64,000 nt of DNA from Posidonia oceanica (taxonomy: Eukaryota > Streptophyta > Magnoliopsida > Alismatales > Posidoniaceae). Below, one piece after another: positions 33,392-44,144 of this stretch. The notes beneath the pieces were generated by a model. It worked only from the letters and a program-made list of their open reading frames with translations. It was not told the origin of the DNA and did not search any database. Position numbers and translations under genes: made by a program. The stretch is from assembly GCA_037176725.1 (NCBI GenBank), contig JAZBRS010000039.1, forward strand, positions 22,294,001 to 22,358,000, read 5' to 3'. Each line of letters starts with the position of its first letter. Position 1 is the stretch's first letter.

Positions 33392-34585
33392 ATGGGTTTC
33401 CCTACCTTGGTGACTCCAATACATTGCTCTGAGACTCTCTGAGGATGGATCGCCATGCTCACTGAAGCTGACCGTGAAAAGCTGAGCTTGTGGGGCATCC
33501 CACCCAGACATCTGAAAGCTGCTGATGTAGAGGTCAGCCGACATCTCTTGTGCGCTGTTGCAAGGCTCTGGAAACCAGCACACCATGTCTTCCATTTTGA
33601 CAGGACAGAACTAACACCTACACTAGAGGAAGTGCGCCAAATCTGCGACTTCTCCACACTCATGGGACCTGTCGTATTCATGAGGCGTTCTGGCTATGTC
33701 GCTGTCCTGAGACAACTCACAGGGCTCTCTGCACAAAGCTGCGAGAAAAGACTGGTCTGCATCGACAGGCCCGTACCTGCGCTTTGTTTGAACTACTTTG
33801 AGGAAGTCTCCGAAAAGCACACCGCACTGGGAGAGGAATTATGGCTTCACGGCTTTGTCACCTGCTTCCTGGGCGAGCTGATCTTTAGTCATGGCTGGAT
33901 GACTGTCGCTATTGAGGTTGCGGAGATTGCCTTTGCTGTGGTGACCCGCCAAATTGACCTAGCACCTGTCGTCCTAGCTGAGACGTACCGTAGACTGGAC
34001 CGTATTTCGCACCGCTGCCGCCACTTTCATGGCTGCGGGGCTCTGGTACAAGTGTGGCTGGTCGGACATCTGGAGGTAGACATCCTGCGTCCCTAGAAAC
34101 ATGCATTTGAGACATATTGCAGCAGCGGCCACACCAAGACCATCAAGACTGTCCGTGAGGAGTACGAAAGGCTGGAACAGCTGACAGATGATACAGTAAC
34201 TTGGCATATTATCCCATCTGCAGCTGAGCCGTTCACCCTTTTCTTCGGCACTTGCAACATGCGACTGGTCGTCCTGCCGGGGTTCACTGAAGGCGTGGAG
34301 TATCACCCCATCTGGGTCATGCGGCAATTTGGTCTCCACCAAGGAGCATTTTTCAATAGCACCGCGCCAAAGCTACTCCAGCCCTATCCTGTCAGCACAG
34401 TTGCAACCACAACAGAGCGGGCCGACCTTATGTGCCATGGTGTGAAATCAACAGACATTGCAGTCGCAAGGGGCTCACGATGCACTCCTGAGTATCTGAC
34501 TGAAGTACAGGGACTCTGGCCAATTAATGAGATCCCACCTGGCGCGCCTCTGTTTCCTTACGCCAGGACGTCGAAGAAGGCCTAG
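33392..34585 (+). pseudogene. Plant mobile domain (PMD) ORF of element B
   Basis: A third ORF downstream of pol, same strand. It resembles the plant mobile (aminotransferase-like) domain: WGIPPRHLKAADVEV, a conserved-looking HHVFHFDRTELTPTLEEVRQIC and, further on, GEELWLHGFVTCFLGEL. From ATG 33392 one frame of 397 codons runs to 34585 with only two stops, TGA at 33440 and TAG at 34094. Both are found at the same two places in element D's copy. PMD proteins occur both as host nuclear proteins (MAIN/MAIL1 family) and inside plant transposons; what they do for the element is unknown. Without the shared stops this would be the best preserved frame in element B. Confidence 0.75.
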
Positions 34586-35139
34586 ACTGACTAGGCCATC
34601 TACATCTACATATCCCTTTTTGAGTCTTGCTGTACTTTGTTTAGCCAGTTATAGGCGTGTAATCAAGACTTTGTTAATGCAAGGATGTTTCGTACCATGT
34701 ACTTGTGTGTTTGGCTTGGCTTCCATAACATGATGCATGCATGGTCATACAATCATCTCTTCAACGTACTTCTTCAGCCCCTCAGAGCCATGAGGAGGGC
34801 ACTATCAGAACCTGACAGCTTGCAAGCTCAGAAGAAACTACCAACATTCTCAGCACCAGGGGAAGCTACAAGACGACCCTATGTTCCACTTGGGTGCAAG
34901 AATCTCTGCGGACCAGCACCGCCAACATGGACAAAGCCACCAAGCGCTCCCAGCAGGATCTTCGCTGGGCTGGTAGCCCTAACTACCTGTTTGACAAGCA
35001 CGTCAGCTTTGTCTATGTTCGTCGTTTTTTAGATGCCAAGGGTGCCTCGGCTGTGCCCTAGTATCATCCCTGATACCAGGGGCATCTTTTTTGCTGCCTC
35101 GTGGTATTGCATCTCCCGTTGCATCCGTTTCTTCCAGTC
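34586..35139 (+). other. Spacer after the PMD ORF of element B
   Basis: No supported ORF. It ends in a copy of the 'ctgataccaggggcatc' hairpin module (35050-35092), which starts the hairpin-repeat region and recurs at 36932-36966, in A (about 290 and 570) and in D (60056-60088). Confidence 0.5.
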
Positions 35140-36650
35140 CGGTCTTCATAAGGCTTGCACTTATCATTCCTGGCCTCTTCCTGGTCTTGATAGGGCTTGC
35201 ACCTATCATTCTTGGCGGTCCGGTCATGATAAGGCTTTGACTTATCATTCCTGACCTCTTCCTTGTCTTGATAGGGCTCGTACCTATCATTCATGGCGGT
35301 CCGGCCTTGATAAGGCTTGCACTTATCATTCCAGGCCTCTTCCTGGTCTTGATAGGGCTTGCACCTATCATTCCTGGTGGTCCGATCTTGATAAGGCTTG
35401 CACTTATCATTCCTGACCTCTTCCTGGTCTTGATAGGGATTGCACCTATCATTCCTGGTGGTCCGGTCTAGATAAGGCTTGCACTTATCATTCCTGACCT
35501 CTTCTTGGTCTTGATAGGGCTTGCACCTATCATTCTTGGCGGTCCGGTCTTGATAAGGCTTGCACTTATCATTCCTGGCCTCTTCCTGGTCTTGATAGGG
35601 CTTACACCTATCATTCCTAGCGGTCCGGTCATGATAAGGCTTTGACTTATCATTCCTGACCTCTTCCTTGTTTTGATAGGGCTCGCACCTATCATTCCTA
35701 GCGGTCCGGTCTTGATAAGGCTTGCACTTATCATTCCTGGCCTCTTCCTGGTCTTGATAGGGCTTGCACCTATCATTCCTGGCGGTCCGATCTTGATAAG
35801 GCTTGCACTTATCATTCCTGACCTCTTCCTGGTCTTGATAGGGCTTGCACCTATCATTCCTGGCGGTTCGGTCTTGATAAGGCTTGCACTTATCATTCCT
35901 GACCTCTTCCTGTTCTTGATAGGGCTTGCACCTATCATTCCTGGCAGTCCAGTCTTGATAAGGCTTGCACTTACCATTCCTGACCTCTTCCTGGTCTTGA
36001 TAGGGCTTGCACCTATCATTCCTGGTGGTCTGGTCTTGGTAAGGCTTGCACTTATCATTCCTGACCTCTTCCTGGTCTTGATAGGGCTTGCACCTATCAT
36101 TCCTGGCGGTCCGATCTTGATAAGGCTTGCACTTATCATTCCTGACCTCTTCCTGGTCTTGATAGGGCTTGCACCTATCATTCCTGGCGGTCCTGTCTTG
36201 ATAAGGCTTGCACTTATCATTCCTGACCTCTTCCTGGTCTTGATAGGGCTTGCACCTATCATTCCTAGCGGTTCGGTCTTGATAAGGCTTGCAGTTATCA
36301 TTCGAGACCTCTTCCTGGTCTTGATAGGGCTTGCACCTATCATTCCTGGCGGTCCGGTCTTGTTAAGGCTTGCACTTATCATTCCTGATCTCTTCCTGGT
36401 CTTGATAGGGCTTGCACCTATCATTCCTGGTGGTTCGGTCTTGGTAAGGGTTGCACTTATCATTCCTGACCTCTTCCTGGTCTTGATAGGGTTTGCACCT
36501 ATCATTCTTGGTGGTCCGGTCTTGATAATGCTTGCACTTGTCATTCTTGATCTCTTCCTAGTCTTGATAAGGCTTGCACTTATCATTCCTGGCCTCTTTC
36601 TTGTCTTGATAAGGCTTGCACTTATCATTCCTGGCCTCTTTTCCGATCGA
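35140..36650 (+). repeat. 81-bp tandem array of paired hairpins (about 18 copies), element B
   Basis: Each unit has two halves, about 42 and 39 bp, each followed by cattcctg and cctcttcctggtctt or cggtccggtctt. One half contains GATAAGGCTTGCACTTATC (for example 35390-35408), the other GATAGGGCTTGCACCTATC (35351-35369): same loop, six-base stems differing by a compensatory A-T to G-C change. Because 81 is divisible by three, long open frames (326 and 412 codons) exist on both strands with repetitive Ile/Leu/Pro-rich or Lys/Thr-rich products; I do not regard them as genes. Confidence 0.92.
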
Positions 36651-37140
36651 TAAGTCCGAAACTTATCATTCACTCCCTTGCGGTCGTTGGGTCCGAAACC
36701 TATCATCTACCGTGCGTCCCCTTTTCTTGCTTGCTTTCTCAGCAGAAAAGATGCCCCTATTTCTTTCGCGTGGGAATTTTACCCCGTTTGTTCTGCGCCG
36801 CTCTAGTCGTCTGCTTGCTTGCTCGGGCGAGGACAAGCTACCTTTCCTTCTCCGGGCTGGCAGCCCTAACTGCTCGGTTGACACCCGTCATAACTGTCCA
36901 ACCGTTCTTTCGATGCCACGGGCGCTTCGACTGTCCCCTGGTATCATCCCTGATACCAAGGGCATCTTATTTTGCCGCCCTCGGTATCTTCTTCGGGCTG
37001 GCAGCCCAAACTGTTCGGATGAGACCTGTCACCCTGTCTGGTGTCCTCTTTTTTGGGCTAATAACCCTACCTATCTGGCAATGAGTCCGTCAACTCCTTG
37101 GGCCGGTAACCCAAACTATCCGGCAATGAGTCTGTCAACT
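36640..37140 (+). repeat. Mixed hairpin modules near the 3' end of element B
   Basis: Contains GATAAGT-ccgaa-ACTTATC (36649-36667), GGGCT-ggc-AGCCC repeats (about 36855 and 36998), a long inverted repeat with TGGTATCA/TGATACCA (36935-36962) and final copies gtctgtcaactcat. These are the same modules, reverse-complemented, as those at 1-720 and 2250-2340 in element A. Confidence 0.75.
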
Positions 37141-37532
37141 CATTATTCATTACATTAGCATTACACATTAAGTAACAATACCAGCATCACATGCTAGATA
37201 GCAGCATCAACATCATACACACGATCATCGCATGTTTTCCCCAGCAGGGTCGCATCTCGCATCATATCAGCATGCATCGCTCGCATCTCCCCCTTGGAGT
37301 TCACCATGGCAGACACTAGCACAGGTTTATTTTAGCATCAAGATTGCATCATCGTTGCATTGCATTACATCTGCATTTGCATTTGCATTTGCATGTGCAT
37401 TTTGGCGATGGCTCATGATTTCTAGCGCATCCGTCATAATAGTAACTCACGCCCACATACTTCACGCTTGCCGGTTCGGGTGGGGTGTCTTGTCAACCCT
37501 GAGCAGCGGCCTCGTCTCCCTTGACCTTGCTT
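37141..37532 (+). other. 3' internal end of element B
   Basis: About 390 bp between hairpin modules and polypurine tract, with many gcat words (gcatttgcatttgcatttgc at 37373-37392) and no ORF. Confidence 0.5.
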
Positions 37533-37545
37533 AGGGAGGGTCATC
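37533..37545 (+). promoter_or_regulatory. Polypurine tract of element B
   Basis: AGGGAGGGTCATC immediately before the 3' LTR's TGTAGACACC. It primes plus-strand cDNA synthesis. Confidence 0.8.
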
Positions 37546-38163
37546 TGTAGACACCCCATTTTAGCCAAGGGGTCATAGATGGCTGGAGACACTCTGGAAG
37601 CACTCTGGAAACGGATTCTGAGGTCTGGAAGCTCACCCTCCTTTAACCCCAAACTTACACCCAATTCAAACCTCAAACCCTCTCTAAACCCTCATCTCAA
37701 ACCCTAGGTCACACTCTCACACAAAACCCCCTTCCAAACCCAAGCCTTTCATCTTCTTTCTTTTCTGATTATCCTTTTCTCTCTCCTCGTTATCCTCCTT
37801 CTCTTTCTCCTTCTTTTCCTCTCTTCCTTTCCTCTTTTCTTGCTCTCCAATGGGCCCACCCGATTCTTGTTCCTCCCCACTTATTCTCCTCTCTTCCCTT
37901 TATTTTATCTTTATTTTCTTTTATTTTATCTTATCCCATGTTATTTGATCTTTAATTTCTTTTCTTCCCTTCCTTTCTTTCTTTCTTTCCTTCTTTCTTT
38001 CTTTCTTTCTTTTCCTTTTTCCACATTAAACCCTAAAACCCTAATCCACACCAAAACCCAAAACCCTAAAACCCTAAACCCTAATCCACACCAAAACCCA
38101 AAACCCTAATCCACTCCAAAACCCATTCTAAACCCTAAAACCCTAAACCCTAATCCACACCAA

Positions 38164-38176
38164 AAACCTAAACCCT
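38164..38176. repeat. Target-site duplication of LINE insert L1 (left; right copy 40179-40191)
   Basis: AAACCTAAACCCT flanks the insert on both sides, 13 bp identical. The unusual CCT in the first repeat makes it informative within the telomere-like context. Confidence 0.75.
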
Positions 38177-40178
38177 CCCCCAAATCTTTTGCTGAGTTGA
38201 CGCGGGACTCCCATGTCCGACCGGTGTTTGAGGAGATCCCTCTGAGGGATCCGGTGCAAATGAGTGGGAAGTCGATGATGGTTTTCTCTCCAGATGAGGT
38301 GGGAAGATTGTCAGCTCCTTTTGCTTGGACGTTGGTGGGTAAGTTCTCTTTGTCCAGACCAACCCTCTTGTAGATTTGGAACACGTTGAGGAGAGTCCAA
38401 AGCTTCAGTAAGGAGGTCTCTGTCAGTGCTTTGGATCATCAATATGTCTTCATCAGATTTCAATGCCGTGAGGATTTTGTCAAGGCTTACATTAAAAGGG
38501 ATTGGAGAGTGGGTGCCAAGTTGATGTAGGTATCCCGTTGGTCTCCCCGGTTCACCCCTAGTGTGGAATCTTCTTGTGTACCTATTTGGATTGAGCTTCC
38601 CAGGTTGAGAGCTCATCTGCAATCCCCTATAGCTCTTCAGTCTATTGCAGGTATGATCGGGAAGTTTCTTTGTGCTGATAGCAATGTCGCCCAAGTCACA
38701 AGACCTGGTATTACAAGGGTATGTGTGGAGGTTGATCTCTCTAAACCAATCCCTAATTTTGTATGGATTAATAATGGTGGAGAGGTTTCTGTGCAATTGG
38801 TGGAGATTCCTAAGGACTCCATCCCTTCATTCTGTAAGAAATGCATGAGTATTGGTCATGTGAGCTCTGCTTGTCCATCTTCTATGAGGTCTGTGGGTGG
38901 AGACCACTCTTCGAAAGATTGGGTGGAGAGCTCCTTCTGTGGCAGTAAGGTAGGCGGTCACTCAAGTGAAGGGGGACTGTTGCTGCAAAGACTAAATCCA
39001 AGAAGAAGAACAAGAAACCAAATAAGCAAGTTATGTTTGACTTAAGTGCTACCAACAAGCAAGCTGCCATAGGGGCTGCGGATGCTCAATTGGGTTTGTG
39101 TGCTACCAACCGTGAGGATTCACTATCGCTAGAGGAGGATCAACCTTCGTTGAATGGTGTGGCTGATCCTATTTCTTTGGAGGCCCGTTCAAAGGTCAAT
39201 GGAAGTCCTGCTATAGCTACTGCTAGTCCTAGGGTCTCCCCTTCTTGGGCTGAGATTGCAGGTGGAGCTGGCAAGGTGGATGGGGGGGTGGTTAGCTCGG
39301 TTCCTTTGATTGCGATTGCTGGTCCTAGTTCTTCTAGGCCGGGTGGTGCTACAGTTGGGGGGTCTACTGGTGCTTCCTCTTCCAGGCAGTGTGGTGCAGA
39401 TTCTGTGGGTGTTGGGTCTGGTTTTCTTGCAGGGTCTAAGGCTGAGGATTCAGGTGATGCTGAATCCAAAGAGGCTAGATTTGAGGCTACGTTGGGTAGA
39501 TGGACACTCCTTATCAGTGCTATGGTGGCTACAGCATGGAAGGTGGGTGGTGATTCGGCTGCCCCTCATGATGATTCGTTTGGTCCCATTGACTATCAAG
39601 GTAGCCAGCAACAGAATCCACAATCACAAGTTGGTGATGAGCTCTTGATGTATGGTGGAGCACAAGAACTTAAGGACCTTCATAAGGATTTACATGAGGC
39701 CAAGTATACTCCATCTGAAATTGAGGAAGTGGTTCCTCCTTTGCAATTTTTGTATCAATCCGAGCAACATCGTGTTCATGAACCAGAAGGAGATGGCTTG
39801 TCCTCTCTTGATGATTTTGATGATGATGCTTTCTTTAGGGATAACAAGCCGTTTGACTCTGAGGAGCGCGCTTCAAGTCTTGATGCGTTGTTCTATGATG
39901 ACAGTGGTCACAAGGCATCGAGGAAAAAGAAGAAGTATAAGAGGCGTGATTGGGAGTCTTTGCTTCCACCTGGGGGCTCTCGGCGTTCGAGGCGTGTGAA
40001 GGCACGATCGGCGCTTAGTATGCTCGCAGGCATGGAGGAGGCTTCTATTTAGGCTTCTTGTACTCTTTGTTTTGTGTGCTTTCTTGTTACTCCTTGGAGG
40101 GGTTGTCCTCCTTAGAGTTCTCTGGATGTAATCTTTTTTGAATCAATGAAGGTTACGGTTTATAATAATAATAATAAT
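38177..40178 (+). mobile_element. LINE-derived insert L1: 5'-truncated, ORF1 only
   Basis: Starts abruptly inside the DUF4283 part of ORF1, by comparison with insert L3 (from about 42120). It ends 126 bases after the ORF stop in ttttttgaatcaatgaaggt...(taa)n. No endonuclease or RT is present. A 13-bp target duplication and the simple-repeat tail indicate target-primed reverse transcription. Confidence 0.85.
38178..40052 (+). pseudogene. LINE ORF1-type protein (DUF4283 + CCHC knuckle), fragment
   Basis: The RNA-binding ORF1 of plant LINEs. DUF4283 remnants span 38300-38760 (FAWTLVGKF, FQCREDFVKAY, RAHLQSPIALQ). The knuckle CKKCMSIGHVSSAC follows near 38837. TAG stops at about 38371 (CAG in L3) and 38527 and a frameshift near 38985 break it. 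39033-40052 then reads open through a Ser/Gly-rich middle, the block RWTLLISAMV, an acidic DDFDDDAFF and a basic C-terminus KKKYKRRDWESLLPPGG. The C-terminal blocks recur in L3 and, more weakly, L4. Confidence 0.8.
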
Positions 40179-40263
40179 AAACCTAAACCCTAATCCACTC
40201 CAAAACCCATTCTAAACCCTAAAACCCTAAACCCTAATCCACTCCAAAACCCCAAACCCTAAA

Positions 40264-41224
40264 GTGACCAGTGGCAACTTCTTATGCATTGGAAAGAAGT
40301 GTTGGGACTTGTTGATCAAACTCTCTTTATCCAACACCAGTTTCGTGAGGCAAATTCTATTGCAGATAGCCTTGCCAATGAAGGTATTAATACTCTTACT
40401 TTCGTAGGTACGAGAAGAGGGAGGATCTGCCGACCAAAGCGAGAGGTGCTCTCCTCCTTGAAAAAGCCGGGATGCCTTATAATAGAGTAAAACATGGCTA
40501 ATTCGTTTTTTCTCCTTTGCTTGTTAGGCATAATGCTTGCTTCATTTCTTGGCTACTTGCTGTTTGTTTACAGTAGGTTGGGCCCTTTGGGTCTTTTGCA
40601 GCACTGCCACTGCTTCCCCCTTTGTTTCTCTTTGTTTCCTATTGCATTATTTTGTCTCGGTGGAGTTGGTTTTGGCTGCTGCTCCTCGTGGCTTGTGCAG
40701 GTGTGCATGGGATCGTTGTGTTGCTGGTTCGTTGCTTTAGCCAACTTCCGGCTGAATGGAGACCTGGAACACAGGTCATATCGTGCCTTCTTCTACAAGA
40801 GCGAATAGACTTATTTCCTTTCCTACTTCTGGCATCAGGACTTGTGGAAAGATGCCATTTACTGGAATTTAAATTTAGAATTGCCAGCTAGATGGAAAGC
40901 AGGTGATGGAGCTGCTGGGTACTGTTGACAAAGTCTACCCATTTCTCTTTTTCCTTGCAAGGGCCAGGTTTTTGGGTTATGGGTTGGAACTTGTCTAGTA
41001 ATCATGCATACTGCTTGATCACAACTCTTTCATTCTGTAATCTTTGTTACCAGTTGTCAGAGTATTATTCTTTGTAATAATTAGGTCTTGTCTTTTGTGA
41101 CCTAACAGTACCCTTGTGAGCTTAGGAACAGTGTCTGTTGTTGATCCTAGCTTACTTCATAGCCTTAGTGCTTTGTAATCTTTTTCATTTATAAAAAAGG
41201 TTACCATTTTGCCCAAAAAAAAAA
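40264..41224 (+). mobile_element. LINE insert L2: 3' end of an ORF2-bearing LINE
   Basis: 5'-truncated. It begins within the C-terminal RNase H and continues through about 720 bases of 3' UTR to a poly(A) (41214-41224). It is flanked by ccctaaa on both sides. Its 3' UTR is unlike those of L1, L3 and L4, so it is a different LINE family. Confidence 0.8.
40284..40490 (+). pseudogene. LINE ORF2 C-terminal RNase H fragment
   Basis: 68 codons. FIQHQFREANSIADSLANEG is the final helix/His region of the plant LINE RNase H (RVT_3 type), with the usual R-E-A-N-x-x-A-D signature. Upstream RT and endonuclease were lost by 5' truncation. Confidence 0.75.
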
Positions 41225-41510
41225 CCCTAAAACCATTAACCCTAAACTTACACCCATTTCAAACCTCGAACCCTCTCAAACCCTCATCTCAAACCCTAGA
41301 ACTCATCTCAAATCCCAATCCCTAAAATCAACAAACCCTAAAAACTAAAAAACCTTAACCTAAACCCTAAACCCCCCCAAACCCTAAACCCTAAACCCTA
41401 AATCCCAAACCCCCAAAACCCTCTAGTTTTAGGAGAGAGAAACTCCGGCGAACGAGTTTTTCTATGCACGCCCCTTTTCCCTTTCCCGCTGGTGCCCTAG
41501 GGCTGGCGGG

Positions 41511-44087
41511 ATGGGGACTCCACCCCTGCATCCGGGCTTTCGTCCGATGCTCAACCCCATGGCTTCCCTCTCTCACCTTCACCCTCCTCCTCTGGTTGGT
41601 CCGATGCAACCCCGGCCCCTATGGTGTCCATCCATGGAGGCGACGGGGGTCTCTGTTGGTGGCTCATCATCATTTGGAGTGAAGCCTGGTCCGAAAGTGG
41701 TTGTTCCCACCGATCTGTCTTCTAAAGCTCCTCCGAAGGTCCCTCCATTCCCCTCTTCTTACTTCGTTCCCAAGTCTGAGGTGGCACCTCATTCCTCTGT
41801 GGTTTTGACTGAAGCCCCTCTGCGTGTGGCCTCGATTGGTGCCGGTATAGCACGCCTCCTTTGGACTTAGCTGATGAACAATACCCCCCTCTGCCTCCAA
41901 AACCCAAGGTCGCTGTGTCGACGGTGTCTACTGCCCCTGATGTGGCTTCCTTGTCTGATCGGAGACTTGCTGCAAGAAATAGGGAGTCTGGTGGGAGTCT
42001 AGAGGTTGGGGGTCGTGCTATTCCCTCCTCGCGTCTCCTCCCCACCATTGAAATGTTTGATGAGGCAGAACCCCACTCCTCTCCTCCATCCTACCACAAC
42101 TCGGGGGTCAATGGTCTGAAATCCCCTAAGTCCTTTGCTGTGATTACCAAGGACTCTCATGTGCAGCCTGTGTTTGGTGAAATCCCTTTGAGGGATCCTG
42201 TGCAGGTAGATGGGAAGGCAATGGTGGTCTTCTCTCCTTCTAAGATGGGTACTCTATCAGCTCCATTTGCTTGGACTCTGATAGGTAAATTTGCTATGTC
42301 AAGGCCAACTCTTATGCAGATTTGGAACACATTGAAGCGTGTGAGGAGCTTCTTTAAGGAGATTTCTGTGAGCGCCATTGATTCTCAGTATGTGTTTTTT
42401 TGCTTTCAATGCCGTGAGGATTTTGTTAAGGCATATATCAAGAGGGAGTGGAGGATGGGAGGTAAAGTGATGCATGTATCAAGGTGGTCACCTTGTTTCA
42501 CCCCTGGAGTGGAGTCGACGTGCATTCCTGTTTGGATTGAATTCCCACGGTTGAGGGCTCATCTCTAGTCACCTGGTGCTCTTCAGTCGATTGTGGGAGT
42601 GATTGGGAAGTTCGTGTGTGTGGACAACAATGTTGCTCAATTCACAAGACCTGGAACCACTAGGGTATGCATGGAAATTGATTTGTCCAAGCCAATCCCC
42701 AAGTCTGTGTGGATCAACAATGGAGGGGAAATTTTTGCTCAACGGGTGGATATTCCGAAGGAATCCATCCCTCCTTTCTGTACGAAATGTTTGCATGTTG
42801 GCCACTTGGTTTCTAATTGTTCTTCCTCCAGATCAGTGGGTAAAGGTGAATCCTCCAAGGAGTGGGTTGAGAAAGCATTCTCTGGCAACAAAGTTGGTAG
42901 TCAATCCAATGATGGGGGGTCTGACTTTGGGAAGCCTAAGTCTAAGAGGAAGAACAAGAAATCAAACAAGAAAGTCACTTTTGATTTAAGTGCAACTAAC
43001 AAGCAAGTTGACATTGGGCATGTGGATGGTAAACCGTTAGTGTGTACTACTAATCGTGAAGATTCTCTTTCGTTTGAGGAGGATCAACCTGAGCTGGACC
43101 TTGTTTCTTTGGAGGTCCATTTAGGGGAACGACCTACTTCAGCTGCCGAAAGTCCTGGTAAGTCTCATTCTCCTTCTTGGGCTGAGATTGCTGCTGGTGC
43201 TAGCAAGTTTGCTAGGGGGTAGTTCCATTGATTAGGGCTGCTGGTGCTAGCAAGTTTGCTAGGGGGTAGTTCCATTGATTGGGGCTGCTGGTTCAAGCTG
43301 TTCTAGGCCCTATGGTGTTGCAGTTGGGGGTTTTGTTGATTCAACCGGTGCTTCCTCTTCCAGGCAGGGTGGTGATCTTGCTAATGCTGAGTTAGGGTCA
43401 AGGGATGGTGAGTCTAAAGAGGCTAGATCAGAGGCAGCTTTGGGTAGATGGACCCTCCTTATTAGTGCTTTGGTGGCTGCAGCAAGGAAGGTGAGTGGTC
43501 AAAAGTCTGCCCCTCTTGAAGATTCAGTTGGTCCCATTGATTACCAAGGTGTCCAGAATCAGACTCCTCAATCACAAGTTGATGATGAGTTCTTGATGTA
43601 TGGGGGAACACAAGATCTTAAGGACCTTCATAAGGATTTACATGAGGCCAAGTATACACCATCTGAAATTGAGGAAGTGGTTCCTCCTTTGAAATTTTTG
43701 TATCAGTCCGAGCAGCATCGTGTTCATGAACCAGAAGGAGATGGCTTGTCCTCTCTTGATGACTTTGATGATGATGCTTTCTTTAGGGATAACAACTTGT
43801 CTGACTCTGAGGAGCGTGCTCCTAGCCTTGATGCATTATTCTATGATGACAGTAGTCTCAAGGCATCGAGGAAAAGGAAGAAGTATAAGAGGTGTGATTG
43901 GGAGTCTTTGCTTCCACCTAGGGGCCCTCGGCGCTCGGGGCGTGTGAAAGCACGATCGGCGCTTAGTATGTTCGCAGGCATGGAGGAGGCTTCTTTAGGC
44001 TTCTTGAACCCTCTGTTTTGTGTGCTTTCTTGTTACTCCTTGGAGGGGTTGTCCTCCTTAGAGTTCTCTGGTTGTAATCTTTTTTGA
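41511..44087 (+). pseudogene. LINE ORF1-type protein of insert L3
   Basis: ATG 41511 (MGTPP..., also in L4). Frame changes near 41860 and near 43230. DUF4283 at about 42200-42720 (FAWTLIGKF, FQCREDFVKAY). TAG at 42566-42568 where L1 has CAG. CCHC knuckle CTKCLHVGHLVSNC near 42780. A 47-bp tandem duplication (43190-43236 repeated at 43237-43283) breaks the frame. The C-terminal part is then open: RWTLLISALV, DDFDDDAFF, KKYKRCDWESLLPP and the Arg/Lys-rich end. It resembles L1 closely at the C-terminus. Confidence 0.8.
43190..43283 (+). repeat. 47-bp tandem duplication in L3 ORF1
   Basis: gctgctggtgctagcaagtt and the following 27 bases occur twice in a row, nearly identical, producing the frame change. 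Confidence 0.9.
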
Positions 44088-44144
44088 ATCAATGAAGGTT
44101 ATGGTTAATAAAAAAAAAACCCTAAACCCTAATCAAGACCCTAA

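Larger units (their letters stand above)
41377..44119 (+). mobile_element. LINE-derived insert L3: full-length-looking, ORF1 only
   Basis: Its 5' UTR (gagagagaaactccggcgaac near 41432, then ggcgggatggggac) matches that of L4 (44173 on), so both seem to start at the family's real 5' end. The 3' UTR matches L1 (ttggaggggttgtcctcctt) and ends in a run of A at 44108-44119. Nothing between ORF1 and the tail can code for endonuclease or RT. The exact 5' boundary is blurred by AAACCCT words, 41377-41420. Confidence 0.8.

Noticed and set aside
35140..36650. CRISPR-like array
   Set aside because: Both halves of the unit repeat; there are no unique spacers, no cas genes, and the context is a plant retrotransposon.
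35468..36706. Frames of 412 (minus) and 326 (plus) codons
   Set aside because: They lie in the 81-bp hairpin array; unit length divisible by three keeps frames open. No domain or start context supports a protein.
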